Shown: positions 41,804-49,658 of the stretch, in pieces
Position numbering within the stretch: the first letter of the stretch is position 1
Layout: each line of letters begins with the position of its first letter
Origin: Rhodococcus sp. ARC_M5
Lineage (GTDB): Bacteria; Actinomycetota; Actinomycetes; Mycobacteriales; Mycobacteriaceae
NCBI RefSeq assembly: GCF_022810405.1
Contig: NZ_JALGQE010000005.1
Location: forward strand, 248,001 to 312,000
Reading direction: 5' to 3'
DNA length: 64,000 nucleotides
Notes under the pieces: model-generated
Told to the model about the DNA's origin: nothing
What the model saw: only the letters and a program-made list of their open reading frames with translations
Databases searched by the model: none
Position numbers and translations under genes: made by a program

Positions 41804-42124
41804 ATGAACGAATCACAGATCATCGACCACTACTTCGAGCTCGCCACCCAAGCCGACTCGGAGGCTTACTTCGCCCTGTTCTCCCCCGACGCCGTGGTGG
41901 AAGACGAAGGCCGTGAACACCACGGCATCGACGCGATCCGCCGCTGGCGAACCGAGGTGCCGCAGGTGCGCTACGACGTACTCTCCGTCGTCGAATCCGG
42001 CACAGGCAGCACCACCACCACCGCACAGATTTCTGGCGACTTCCCCGGCAGCCCGGTGAACCTGTCGTACTGGTTCGAGTTCACCCAGGACGGGAGAATC
42101 GCGGTGTTGCGGATTCGGGTGTAG
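41804..42124 (+). CDS. NTF2-like (SnoaL-type) protein
   Basis: A 106-residue cone-fold protein: IIDHYFELATQADSEAYFALFSPDAVVEDEG opens the family fold, then RYDVLSVVESGTGSTTTTAQI and VNLSYWFEFTQDGRIAVLRI. Possibly a small-molecule-binding or isomerase-like protein. It starts 17 nt after the second MerR palindrome, so it is the likely regulated target. Confidence 0.8.
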   Translation: MNESQIIDHYFELATQADSEAYFALFSPDAVVEDEGREHHGIDAIRRWRTEVPQVRYDVLSVVESGTGSTTTTAQISGDFPGSPVNLSYWFEFTQDGRIAVLRIRV

Positions 42125-42171
42125 TCCCCGGGCCGCCGCAGGGGGAGCGGGGGATGGGGAGCGCGGGCCGC

Positions 42172-43437
42172 TCAATCGAGGCGAGCGAGCACCAGGCGCA
42201 ATCCGACGACACTGGCGATGGGGAACAGCGCCGCGACCAGCCACGGGATGGCCGCGCCCCAGCCGGCATCGGGGGAGGCGTCGATCACCACACCGAGAGC
42301 CGTCGATCCGATGAGCACTCCGATGCCCCCGAGCGAGGCCATGAAGCCGTAGTACGAACCGAGTCGACGTTCGGCTGCCATGCGCGGCACCAGATCCCGC
42401 GCCTGGGGCATGGCGATCATCTGGCCCAGGGCGAGCAATAGCACGAAGAGCGCAGCCGGGATCAGCCCGACCAGCCCGTTCAGTTCCAAGGGACTGAACA
42501 CCGCTACCAGGACGAAAGATGCTGCCATGACGGCGAATCCGACGGGCAGCGTGACACGAGGCGATATCCCACCGACGCGTCGAGTGATCGGCAGTTGCGT
42601 CGTGACGACGAGTACCGCCGAGATTGCGAAGAACCAGCCCAGCACCGTCTGCGATCCCCACGCACGTTCGACCTCGAGCGGCAGTAGCAGGTACAGCTGG
42701 TTGTAGGCCACCAGCTGCGCGCTCATCGCCACGGCGAACAGCACGAAGGTTCGGTTGCGCACCACGTCGGTCCAACCGGAGAGCCAGGGATCGTCGCGAT
42801 GCTCACCACGCTCGCGCGGCAACCATCGGATGTGCGCGGCGATGACCAGAACGAATATGCCGGCCGCCACGAGACAGGCGATGCGGAAGTCGACCAGTAA
42901 CAGCAGCGAGCCCACGAGCGGGCCGGTGAACGATCCGATCTGACTGCACACCGAGAGCAACGCGAACGTCTCCACCCGCGTTGCACCACCGTCGCGCTCA
43001 CTCTTGCCCGCCTCTATTGCAACTGCCGATTCGACTGCAGGAGAGAACAATGCGGCCGCGAAGCCGACCATTACCGTGGCAATCAACACGGCCGCGAGCG
43101 AATCCGCGAAGGCAAGGCCCACGAATCCCGCCACCCGCAGTACACAGCCGACGAGAACGACCGGCTTGATGCCCCACCGATCGGCGAGGGTGCCACCGAC
43201 GAAGAACAACCCCTGCTGCGAGAAGGTTCGGATCCCGAGGACCACTCCGACGAGAGCGGCCCCGAGCCCGAGATCACTCGTCAGGTGCACCGACAGATAC
43301 GGCAACACCATGAAAAAGCCGATGTTGAAGGTCATTTGGGTGAGGACGAACAGGCGTACGGTAGGGGTGGCCCGCCGCAGATCGACCAGAAACGACCACC
43401 GCCACCGCGTCGGCGAGCGATCGGTCTTCGTGCTCAC
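42172..43437 (-). CDS. MFS transporter (putative exporter)
   Basis: A 421-residue major facilitator with 12 predicted helices. It carries the MFS loop signature between helices 2 and 3 (GTLADRWGIKPVVL). The start GTG 43437 overlaps the permease stop by 4 nt, so it is the last gene of the ABC operon. In metallophore systems such as staphylococcal cnt, an MFS protein exports the chelator that the ABC system re-imports; that role here is inference. Multidrug efflux is the main alternative. Confidence 0.85.
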   Translation of the reverse strand: MSTKTDRSPTRWRWSFLVDLRRATPTVRLFVLTQMTFNIGFFMVLPYLSVHLTSDLGLGAALVGVVLGIRTFSQQGLFFVGGTLADRWGIKPVVLVGCVLRVAGFVGLAFADSLAAVLIATVMVGFAAALFSPAVESAVAIEAGKSERDGGATRVETFALLSVCSQIGSFTGPLVGSLLLLVDFRIACLVAAGIFVLVIAAHIRWLPRERGEHRDDPWLSGWTDVVRNRTFVLFAVAMSAQLVAYNQLYLLLPLEVERAWGSQTVLGWFFAISAVLVVTTQLPITRRVGGISPRVTLPVGFAVMAASFVLVAVFSPLELNGLVGLIPAALFVLLLALGQMIAMPQARDLVPRMAAERRLGSYYGFMASLGGIGVLIGSTALGVVIDASPDAGWGAAIPWLVAALFPIASVVGLRLVLARLD

Positions 43438-45185
43438 GTGCTGCGTCCTCCTGCGTCGACTTTCTCGATGACGCTACCGGTCCTCCTCACCCGGCCCGAG
43501 GTGGCACCGGCGAGAGACACGGCGAGTACGGCGAGTGCGATCAGCGACGCAAGCGGAGCGGCCGCGACCCACGGTGCCCGCTCGACGGCGGCGACCCCGT
43601 CGGACAGAATCAGTCCCCAATCCGCGTTGGGTGGTTGCGGACCGAGGCCGAGAAATCCGAGGGCCGCCAGAGCGAGAGCGACACCGGGGAGCCGAATCAT
43701 GGCGTGCCGCAGGACGACCGGAGCGACGGCGGGCACGACGGAGCAGAGCAGGATTCGCGCATTGCTCGCCCCCAGCGTGGGCAGGATGGAGATGTACGGT
43801 CGAGCGTGGGTCTCCTCGACGAGAGCGGCAGTGTGCGCGGCGAGCGGAGCCCAGGTGACGATGAGAACGGCTACGGCCGCCCCGCCTGCACTCGGGCCCC
43901 AAATCGCCGCGATCAGAATGCCGGTGACGACGGGCGGCGCTGCATTGGTGACCTCGACCAGTCCACGGGATGCTCGGGGAATCAGTCCGAGCAACACACC
44001 GACCACCAGGGCCGCGAGTGTGACGGCAAGCGAGAGACCGATGGAGCGCAGTGCGCCGTCGGCGACGCGCGCCAACAGATCTCGGCCCGACGCGTCCGTG
44101 CCGAAGGGGTACGCCAGTGACGGGGCCGCGAACTTCTCCCGCGTCGTCGCCTGGCCGTCTCGGGGGAATCCGGCAAGGACCATGACCAGCAGGACGGACG
44201 CCGCAGCTATCGGTACCACCCAGCGCCGCGGCGACGGATGGAAGACGCCGGACGGAATGGGCATCGCCTTCTCGTGCAGTGCGCTGCCGAGCAGCAGACG
44301 CCGGCCGATCTCGGCCGCGACACCGAGAGCTGCGCTCACGGCCAGCAGAAGAATGATGTCGATCTGCAGGGCGGGAAGATCCTGCGATTGCGCGTCGCCG
44401 AGCGTTGTCCGACCCAATCCCGGTATGGCGAAAACCTTTTCGACAGCCACTGCGCCGCCGGTCATGCCGACCATGACCAGACCGATCTGCGACGCGAGGC
44501 CGGGGAGCGCGCGGCGCAACACCGCCACGGCGATCTGGGGCCGGGAGAAGCCTGCGACCGTCCACGTGATGACCCACCCTTCGGTGAAGGTGACGGCAAT
44601 CGCGTCGGCAAGCAGTCGCCCGATCAGCCCGCCCGCAGGCAACCCGAGCGCGAGTGCAGGAAGCACCGCATACTCGGGACCGTTCCAGCCGTAGGCCGGA
44701 AACGACAACCACACGGCACCGAGGACAACCAGAACCGACGCGAGCAGAAACTCCGGCATCGACGTCAGCGCTGCAGCGATGCCGCCCCCGGTACGTCTCG
44801 GTGTACCCCGGAGCCCGGCCCGGACGCTGGGCACGACCACCAGGACGGCGACGGCGATCGCGACGACCATCGCGAAGCCCATCAGCGTCAGCGACACCAG
44901 CAGCGCATCGAGGGCCCCCGGCAGCACCGGTTCACCTGTGTTCCAGGATGTTCCGGGATTGCCCGACGCGATGCCGGTGAGCCAGTCCCAGAACATCCGC
45001 AGCGGTCCGGCGTCGAGGCCGAGGTCGCGGCGAATGGCGGCCAGGGCCTCGGGGGTTGCTTCCTGCTCGGCCGAACGGGCCCGCAGAATGCTCAGGGCCG
45101 GATCGCGATTCGACAGCCACGGCAGCATCCCGACGAGGAGCACGACACCGGCGACGGCAACCAGACGCGAGGCGGTTGTTCTCAC
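43434..45185 (-). CDS. Fused DppB-DppC type ABC permease
   Basis: A 583-residue protein made of two permeases in one chain. Residues 1-290 match the DppB type (ending GGAVAVEKVFAIPGLGRTTLGDA) and residues 300-575 match the DppC type (AYPFGTDASGRDLLARVADGAL, EETHARPYISILPTLGASNARIL, LGFLGLGPQPPNADWG). Each half has about six helices. Nickel/peptide/metallophore importers normally use two separate genes, so this is a natural fusion. It lies 3 nt after the binding-protein stop. Confidence 0.87.
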   Translation of the reverse strand: MRTTASRLVAVAGVVLLVGMLPWLSNRDPALSILRARSAEQEATPEALAAIRRDLGLDAGPLRMFWDWLTGIASGNPGTSWNTGEPVLPGALDALLVSLTLMGFAMVVAIAVAVLVVVPSVRAGLRGTPRRTGGGIAAALTSMPEFLLASVLVVLGAVWLSFPAYGWNGPEYAVLPALALGLPAGGLIGRLLADAIAVTFTEGWVITWTVAGFSRPQIAVAVLRRALPGLASQIGLVMVGMTGGAVAVEKVFAIPGLGRTTLGDAQSQDLPALQIDIILLLAVSAALGVAAEIGRRLLLGSALHEKAMPIPSGVFHPSPRRWVVPIAAASVLLVMVLAGFPRDGQATTREKFAAPSLAYPFGTDASGRDLLARVADGALRSIGLSLAVTLAALVVGVLLGLIPRASRGLVEVTNAAPPVVTGILIAAIWGPSAGGAAVAVLIVTWAPLAAHTAALVEETHARPYISILPTLGASNARILLCSVVPAVAPVVLRHAMIRLPGVALALAALGFLGLGPQPPNADWGLILSDGVAAVERAPWVAAAPLASLIALAVLAVSLAGATSGRVRRTGSVIEKVDAGGRST

Positions 45186-45188
45186 TGC

Positions 45189-46667
45189 TTACTCGAAGGC
45201 GGTCTGGTTGGTGATGAGCGTGCGTTCCCTGGGATCGCGGGCGACGCCGGTCACACCTTCGGATTCGCCCTGGATGACGCGTTCGTGCAGCATCGGCACG
45301 GCTGCGTCCTTCTCCAGGATCAGCTTCTCGGCAGCGAGGATCGCGGCGCGGCGGTCGTCTCCGGGTTCGGTGGCCGAGGCGTCTGCCAACGCGGCGTCCA
45401 CCTGCGGGTCGCAGAACTGGGAGATGTTGAACGATCCCTCGCAGGCGAAGTCGGAGTACATGTACGCCACCGGGTCACCGGAGTCGAGGACGGTGGCGCG
45501 AGACAGAATGAAGGCATCGAATGCACCACTGAGCGCGTCGGTTTCGATGAACTGGTACTCACGCACCACCTGCTCGACGACGAATCCCTTCGCCTCGAGT
45601 TCCTGCTGCAGCAGCACGGCGACCTCGGGGAGCTCGGCGCGGTCGGTGAAGGTGGCGAGCGTGATCTTCTTGCCGGTGGCATCACCCGCTGGTGTCTCGG
45701 TGCGGGCAGGACGGTCCGCCGCCCACGGCAGCGCGGGGCCGAGCAATCCGTTCGCGGCGTCGGCGCGGCCCTCGTAGACCTGCTCGACCAGACGATCCTT
45801 GTCCACCGACTCGCGTGCGGCGGCGCGCATGGCCGGATCCGCGAACACGCCGGACGAGGAGTTCAGGTACAGAGTGTTGGTACGCGGCATCGGCACCTCG
45901 TGCACCAGCGACGGGTCGATGTTGGCGGCCTGCGATACCGGAATCGCCTCCACCACATCGGCGGTACCGTTGCGGAGCGCCGCGGCGCGGGCCGTACCGT
46001 CGGGCACGAAGTCGACGTCGATGCCGGCGACCTTCGCGGGCTCACCCCAGTAGTTCTCGTTGCGGTCCAGCGTGGCACTCGATGTGCCGTTCACTGCGGT
46101 CAACACGAACGGTCCCGTGCCGGTGCCGACGGGGTCGCTGCCGCCCGCGGAATAGGCCGCGGGTGCCAGGATGGCGAGCTGCGGGCTCGACAGCCGTTGC
46201 GGCACCAGTGGATCCACGTCCTCGGTGGCCACCTCCACCGTGTCGTCGTCGGTGGCGGTCACCGTCAGCTCGACGCCGTCGAGAATGCGCGGCTTCGGCG
46301 CGGCGGTAGTGGCAGCAGTCAAAGCAGTGACGACCGCGGCGGAATCCAGAGGCGCACCATTGTGGAACATCACGTCGGGTCGGATGTCGAAACTCCACGT
46401 GCGCTCGTCGACGCGGTTCCAGACGGCGGCCAAACCGGGCCGAGCGTCACCGAGATCGTCGAGCGTGACGAGGGTTTCGGCGGTGGACCAGCGCGAGAGC
46501 TTGAAGGCATCGTCGCTGAACTGCGAGAGCCCCGAGCGTGGCGGTTGCAGCATCGCGACGCGGGCCCGATCCGCGGTGTCCTCGGCGGCACCCGAAGAGA
46601 AGCAGCCGGTGAGCGTGAGGGTGCCTACCGCTGCCAGAGCGCCGATGCGGAACATGTTCGTGGTCAA
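45189..46667 (-). CDS. ABC substrate-binding lipoprotein (SBP family 5)
   Basis: A 492-residue family 5 binding lipoprotein. Signal peptide with lipobox LTGC (C22). Typical blocks: SRWSTAETLVTLDD, WSFDIRPDVMFHNGAPLDSAAVV, GTGPFVLTAV and NYWGEPAKV. Ligands of this family include peptides, nickel and metal-opine complexes. TTG 46667 is chosen over ATG 46655 because it overlaps the stop of the preceding ATPase (TTGA) and AGGAG lies 5 nt before it. Confidence 0.85.
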   Translation of the reverse strand: MTTNMFRIGALAAVGTLTLTGCFSSGAAEDTADRARVAMLQPPRSGLSQFSDDAFKLSRWSTAETLVTLDDLGDARPGLAAVWNRVDERTWSFDIRPDVMFHNGAPLDSAAVVTALTAATTAAPKPRILDGVELTVTATDDDTVEVATEDVDPLVPQRLSSPQLAILAPAAYSAGGSDPVGTGTGPFVLTAVNGTSSATLDRNENYWGEPAKVAGIDVDFVPDGTARAAALRNGTADVVEAIPVSQAANIDPSLVHEVPMPRTNTLYLNSSSGVFADPAMRAAARESVDKDRLVEQVYEGRADAANGLLGPALPWAADRPARTETPAGDATGKKITLATFTDRAELPEVAVLLQQELEAKGFVVEQVVREYQFIETDALSGAFDAFILSRATVLDSGDPVAYMYSDFACEGSFNISQFCDPQVDAALADASATEPGDDRRAAILAAEKLILEKDAAVPMLHERVIQGESEGVTGVARDPRERTLITNQTAFE

Positions 46668-47434
46668 TGGATCTCCTGTGATGGTTGTGCAAGCCGGGGT
46701 ACGGCGTCGATCAGGTCTCGGGTGCAGGAGTGCTGAGGTTCGGTCAGAATGTCTCGCACGCTGCCGGTTTCGACGATCCGGCCGTCGTGCATCACCGATA
46801 CGTCGCTGCAGAGTCGAGCGACTGCAGACAGGTCGTGGCTCACGATCAGCACTGCGCTCGGCAGGCCGGCCAGTACTGCGAGCACCTGCTCGCGCAGATC
46901 GGGGTCCAGTCCACTGACCGGCTCGTCCGCCAACAGGTACTGCGGTTCGCATGCCACCGCACGCGCAATGGCGACGCGTTGGTTCTGCCCACCGGACAGC
47001 TCCGTCGGGCGGCGCTGCAGACAACGCTCGTCCAGCCCGACGGCAGCGAGTGCGGCACCTGCCTTCGCGCGATGATCTCCGTCGACGCCCAGCAGTCGCA
47101 GTGGCGTAGCCACCAGATCCAGGACACTGCGGCGTGGGTCGAGGCTGGTCGCGGGATCCTGGGGTACGTACTGCACGAGTCTGCGAAACCAGCGCAGCGA
47201 GCGGACGGAACCGGGACGCACTGTGTGCCTGTCCAATTCGACGGTTCCCTCAGAGGGCACATCCAACGCCAACAGAATGCGCAACAACGTGGTCTTGCCC
47301 GAGCCGGATTCGCCGACCACGGCTGTGCGACCGCCCGGCGGCAGCGTGAACGAGACGCCGTCCAACGCGGTACGAGACGAGCCGTGTCGTACGTAGGTAC
47401 GCGTGATGCCGGTGGCCACCAAGCCCGCAGTCAT
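46664..47434 (-). CDS. ABC ATPase (DppF-type)
   Basis: A 256-residue nucleotide-binding subunit. Walker A GESGSGKTT, Q-loop YVPQDPATSLDP, signature [14 protein letters not shown], Walker B YLLADEPVSGLD, H-loop SHDLSAV. It pairs with the ATPase upstream to power the fused permease. ATG 47434 overlaps the previous stop (ATGA), which fixes the start; the frame is open for another 49 codons upstream. Confidence 0.9.
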   Translation of the reverse strand: MTAGLVATGITRTYVRHGSSRTALDGVSFTLPPGGRTAVVGESGSGKTTLLRILLALDVPSEGTVELDRHTVRPGSVRSLRWFRRLVQYVPQDPATSLDPRRSVLDLVATPLRLLGVDGDHRAKAGAALAAVGLDERCLQRRPTELSGGQNQRVAIARAVACEPQYLLADEPVSGLDPDLREQVLAVLAGLPSAVLIVSHDLSAVARLCSDVSVMHDGRIVETGSVRDILTEPQHSCTRDLIDAVPRLAQPSQEIH

Positions 47435-48156
47435 GGTGCCACCAGCTGACGAAACGGGTCGGCGGCGCGAGCTCGATCGAGCATACGCACCACGACGTCG
47501 GACCTCGGACTGTCGAGAATTGCTGCTGTGGAACCGGATTCGACGATGCAACCCGAGTCGAGCACCATCAGGTGGTCGCACAGCTGCGCGGCGACGGCGA
47601 TGTCGTGGGTGATCATCAGCAGCGACGGCACCTGCCGAAGCGCGTCCACCACTCGCGCCTGGCTGACCACATCGAGGGCCGTCGTCGGCTCATCGGCAAT
47701 CACCAGTGAACTCGCCCGTGCCAATGCGACTGCGATACAGACGCGTTGGCGCTGGCCACCGGACAGCTCGAGCGGGTGCGAAGCCAGGATGCGGTCGGTG
47801 TCGCGCAGGCCCACCCGCTCGAGCAGCGCGGGGGCGTCGGGCGTGCGGAGTTGCCTGCCCACGGTGACCATCGGATTCAGTGCGGTGGCCGAATCCTGGA
47901 ACACCATCGCGGGGCGGGCGGTACGCGGCCGGCGGGGCGTCGGAACTCCGGCGACATCCTGGCCGTCGACGGCGATGCGACCGGTGCAGGCGATGCCGGG
48001 TGGTAGCGCTCCGACGAGCGCGGCGGCGATCAGAGACTTTCCCGATCCCGACGCACCCAGTAGGCCGAGGCGTCGGCCGTCGGGGATCTCGAAGGACACT
48101 CGATCGACGATGCGGGACCGGCCCGCGTCGATGCAGAGGTCATCGACGGCGAGCAC
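47431..48156 (-). CDS. ABC ATPase (DppD-type)
   Basis: A 241-residue nucleotide-binding subunit. Walker A GASGSGKSL, Q-loop MVFQDSATALNP, signature LSGGQRQRVCIAVA, Walker B LVIADEPTTALD, H-loop THDIAVA. It lacks the C-terminal oligopeptide extension of full DppD proteins. GTG 48156 is chosen because CAGGAG lies 5-8 nt before it. First gene of the five-gene minus-strand operon, with a palindrome just upstream. Confidence 0.88.
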   Translation of the reverse strand: MLAVDDLCIDAGRSRIVDRVSFEIPDGRRLGLLGASGSGKSLIAAALVGALPPGIACTGRIAVDGQDVAGVPTPRRPRTARPAMVFQDSATALNPMVTVGRQLRTPDAPALLERVGLRDTDRILASHPLELSGGQRQRVCIAVALARASSLVIADEPTTALDVVSQARVVDALRQVPSLLMITHDIAVAAQLCDHLMVLDSGCIVESGSTAAILDSPRSDVVVRMLDRARAADPFRQLVAP

Positions 48157-48188
48157 GATTTCTCCTGAGGATAGAGATGGGAACGACT

Positions 48189-48205
48189 TCGACAATCGTT
48201 GTCGA
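48189..48205. promoter_or_regulatory. Palindrome upstream of the ABC/MFS operon
   Basis: Perfect 7-3-7 inverted repeat TCGACAATCGTTGTCGA, 32 bp upstream of the first ATPase gene, where a repressor site would overlap the promoter. The TIGR04338 gene starts 50 bp away on the other strand. The regulator is unknown; a Fur-family metal sensor is a possibility only. Confidence 0.5.
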
Positions 48206-48242
48206 TACGCAACTGTAGGCGAGTCGGCAGGACGACACAAAT

Positions 48243-48248
48243 TAGGCT
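48243..48248 (+). promoter_or_regulatory. -10 hexamer of a leaderless transcript (TAGGCT)
   Basis: TAGGCT, 6 nt, then ATG 48255 with no ribosome site. Confidence 0.5.
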
Positions 48249-48254
48249 GATCGG

Positions 48255-48764
48255 ATGAGCAGGGCGAGGGACGCGCAACGAGCGGCCGTCTACGACGCAG
48301 AACAACTGGTCCGCACCATGTTCGATCGCGCCGAGGAGCGCGATATTCGCGTGGTGCATGTGATGGGGTCGCAGCTCACGCTGCCGGTCGAGCGCAAGTT
48401 CGCCTCCCTCGACTCGGTGCAGGCGTACGTCGATGCGGTGTTGGCGCTGGACTGGGTCGCGGCCACGTGGCCCGACGCCGGTCGCGTGATCACCGTCAGG
48501 GCTCGGTCGGGTTCGGCTGCGGCGCACTACGAGACGGACACCGCCACCATCGCCGTGCCACTCCATCGGGGCAACAGCGCGTGGGCGCTGCGGGAACTGG
48601 TGGTGTTGCACGAGCTCGCACATCACTTCGCAGACGAGAACGAGCAGCAGCACGGCGGCGCATTCGTCGATCGCTACATCACCCTCGTCAGCGAGATCGT
48701 CGGCTTCGAGGCCGGATTCGTGCTGCGCGCGATGATGGCCGAGAGCGGCGTCCGCATCGGCTGA
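48255..48764 (+). CDS. TIGR04338 family metallohydrolase
   Basis: A 169-residue protein with the zinc-metalloprotease motif HELAHH at about residues 118-123, within VVLHELAHHFADENEQQHGG, where the later His may be the third ligand. This corresponds to the TIGR04338 family of Mycobacteriales. No signal peptide; substrate unknown. Leaderless start. A 52-nt gap and a separate Shine-Dalgarno precede the next gene. Confidence 0.85.
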   Translation: MSRARDAQRAAVYDAEQLVRTMFDRAEERDIRVVHVMGSQLTLPVERKFASLDSVQAYVDAVLALDWVAATWPDAGRVITVRARSGSAAAHYETDTATIAVPLHRGNSAWALRELVVLHELAHHFADENEQQHGGAFVDRYITLVSEIVGFEAGFVLRAMMAESGVRIG

Positions 48765-48816
48765 TGCCGTTCGGGTGCATCATGGGAGACGCAGCCCACA
48801 CGACGAGGAGACGTAC

Positions 48817-49581
48817 ATGACCGTCAAGATCGGTGTTCAGCTTCAGCCCCAGCATGCTCCCGACTATCAGTTGATCCGCGACGCGGTGTTGCGCTCGGAA
48901 GACGCAGGCGTCGACATCGTGTTCAACTGGGATCACTTCTACCCGCTGTACGGCGACCTCGACGGTCCGCATTTCGAGTGCTGGACGATGCTCGGTGCCT
49001 GGGCCGAGCAGACCTCGAACGTCGAAATCGGCGCACTCGTCACCGGTGGCGGTTACCGCAACCCCGACCTGCTCGCCGACATGGCGCGCACCGTCGACCA
49101 CATCAGCGGCGGACGCTTGATCCTCGGCATCGGTGCCGGGTGGAACGAGAAGGACTACGACAACTTCGGGTACGAGTTCGGCACAGCTGGTTCGCGTCTG
49201 GCCTTGTTGAAAGAGAGCCTGGGCCGAATCCGCCACCGCCTCGACGTCGGGAACCCCGCCCCCACCCGCGACATTCCGATCCTCATCGGCGGGGGCGGCG
49301 AGAAGAAGACCCTGAAGATGGTGGCCGAGTACGCGCACATCTGGCACAGCTTCGCCGACCTCGAGGCGCTGAAACGCAAGTCCGAGATCCTGGCCGAGCA
49401 CGGCGCCACCGTCGGACGCGACGTCTCGGGCATCACCCGATCGGTGGCGTGGCCGGGCGCGGATACCGCTCAGGATTTCGTCGACGCCGGCGCCACCCTG
49501 TTCACCGTGGGCGTCAACGGACCCGACTACGACCTGGCCGAACTGGGTCAGGCCATCACGTGGCGGGACGCACACCGGTAG
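48817..49581 (+). CDS. LLM-class F420-dependent oxidoreductase
   Basis: A 254-residue luciferase-like TIM barrel. Signatures: KIGVQLQPQHAPDYQLIRDAV, VFNWDHFYPLYGD, ARTVDHISGGRLILGIGAGWNEKDY and IPILIGGGGEKKTLKMVAEYAHIWH. This subgroup uses coenzyme F420, which Mycobacteriales make; FMN cannot be excluded. Substrate unknown. GAGGAG precedes the ATG. Confidence 0.87.
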   Translation: MTVKIGVQLQPQHAPDYQLIRDAVLRSEDAGVDIVFNWDHFYPLYGDLDGPHFECWTMLGAWAEQTSNVEIGALVTGGGYRNPDLLADMARTVDHISGGRLILGIGAGWNEKDYDNFGYEFGTAGSRLALLKESLGRIRHRLDVGNPAPTRDIPILIGGGGEKKTLKMVAEYAHIWHSFADLEALKRKSEILAEHGATVGRDVSGITRSVAWPGADTAQDFVDAGATLFTVGVNGPDYDLAELGQAITWRDAHR

Positions 49582-49645
49582 GCACCAATTCGTTGAGCGA
49601 AACCCTTGTGCGTCGGCCGTTTGGGTGAGTGGGCCCCGGTCCGCT

Positions 49646-49651
49646 TAGGGT
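49646..49651 (+). promoter_or_regulatory. -10 hexamer of a leaderless transcript (TAGGGT)
   Basis: TAGGGT, 7 nt, then ATG 49659 with no ribosome site; drives the amino-acid ABC pair. Confidence 0.5.
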
Positions 49652-49658
49652 TTTGTAC

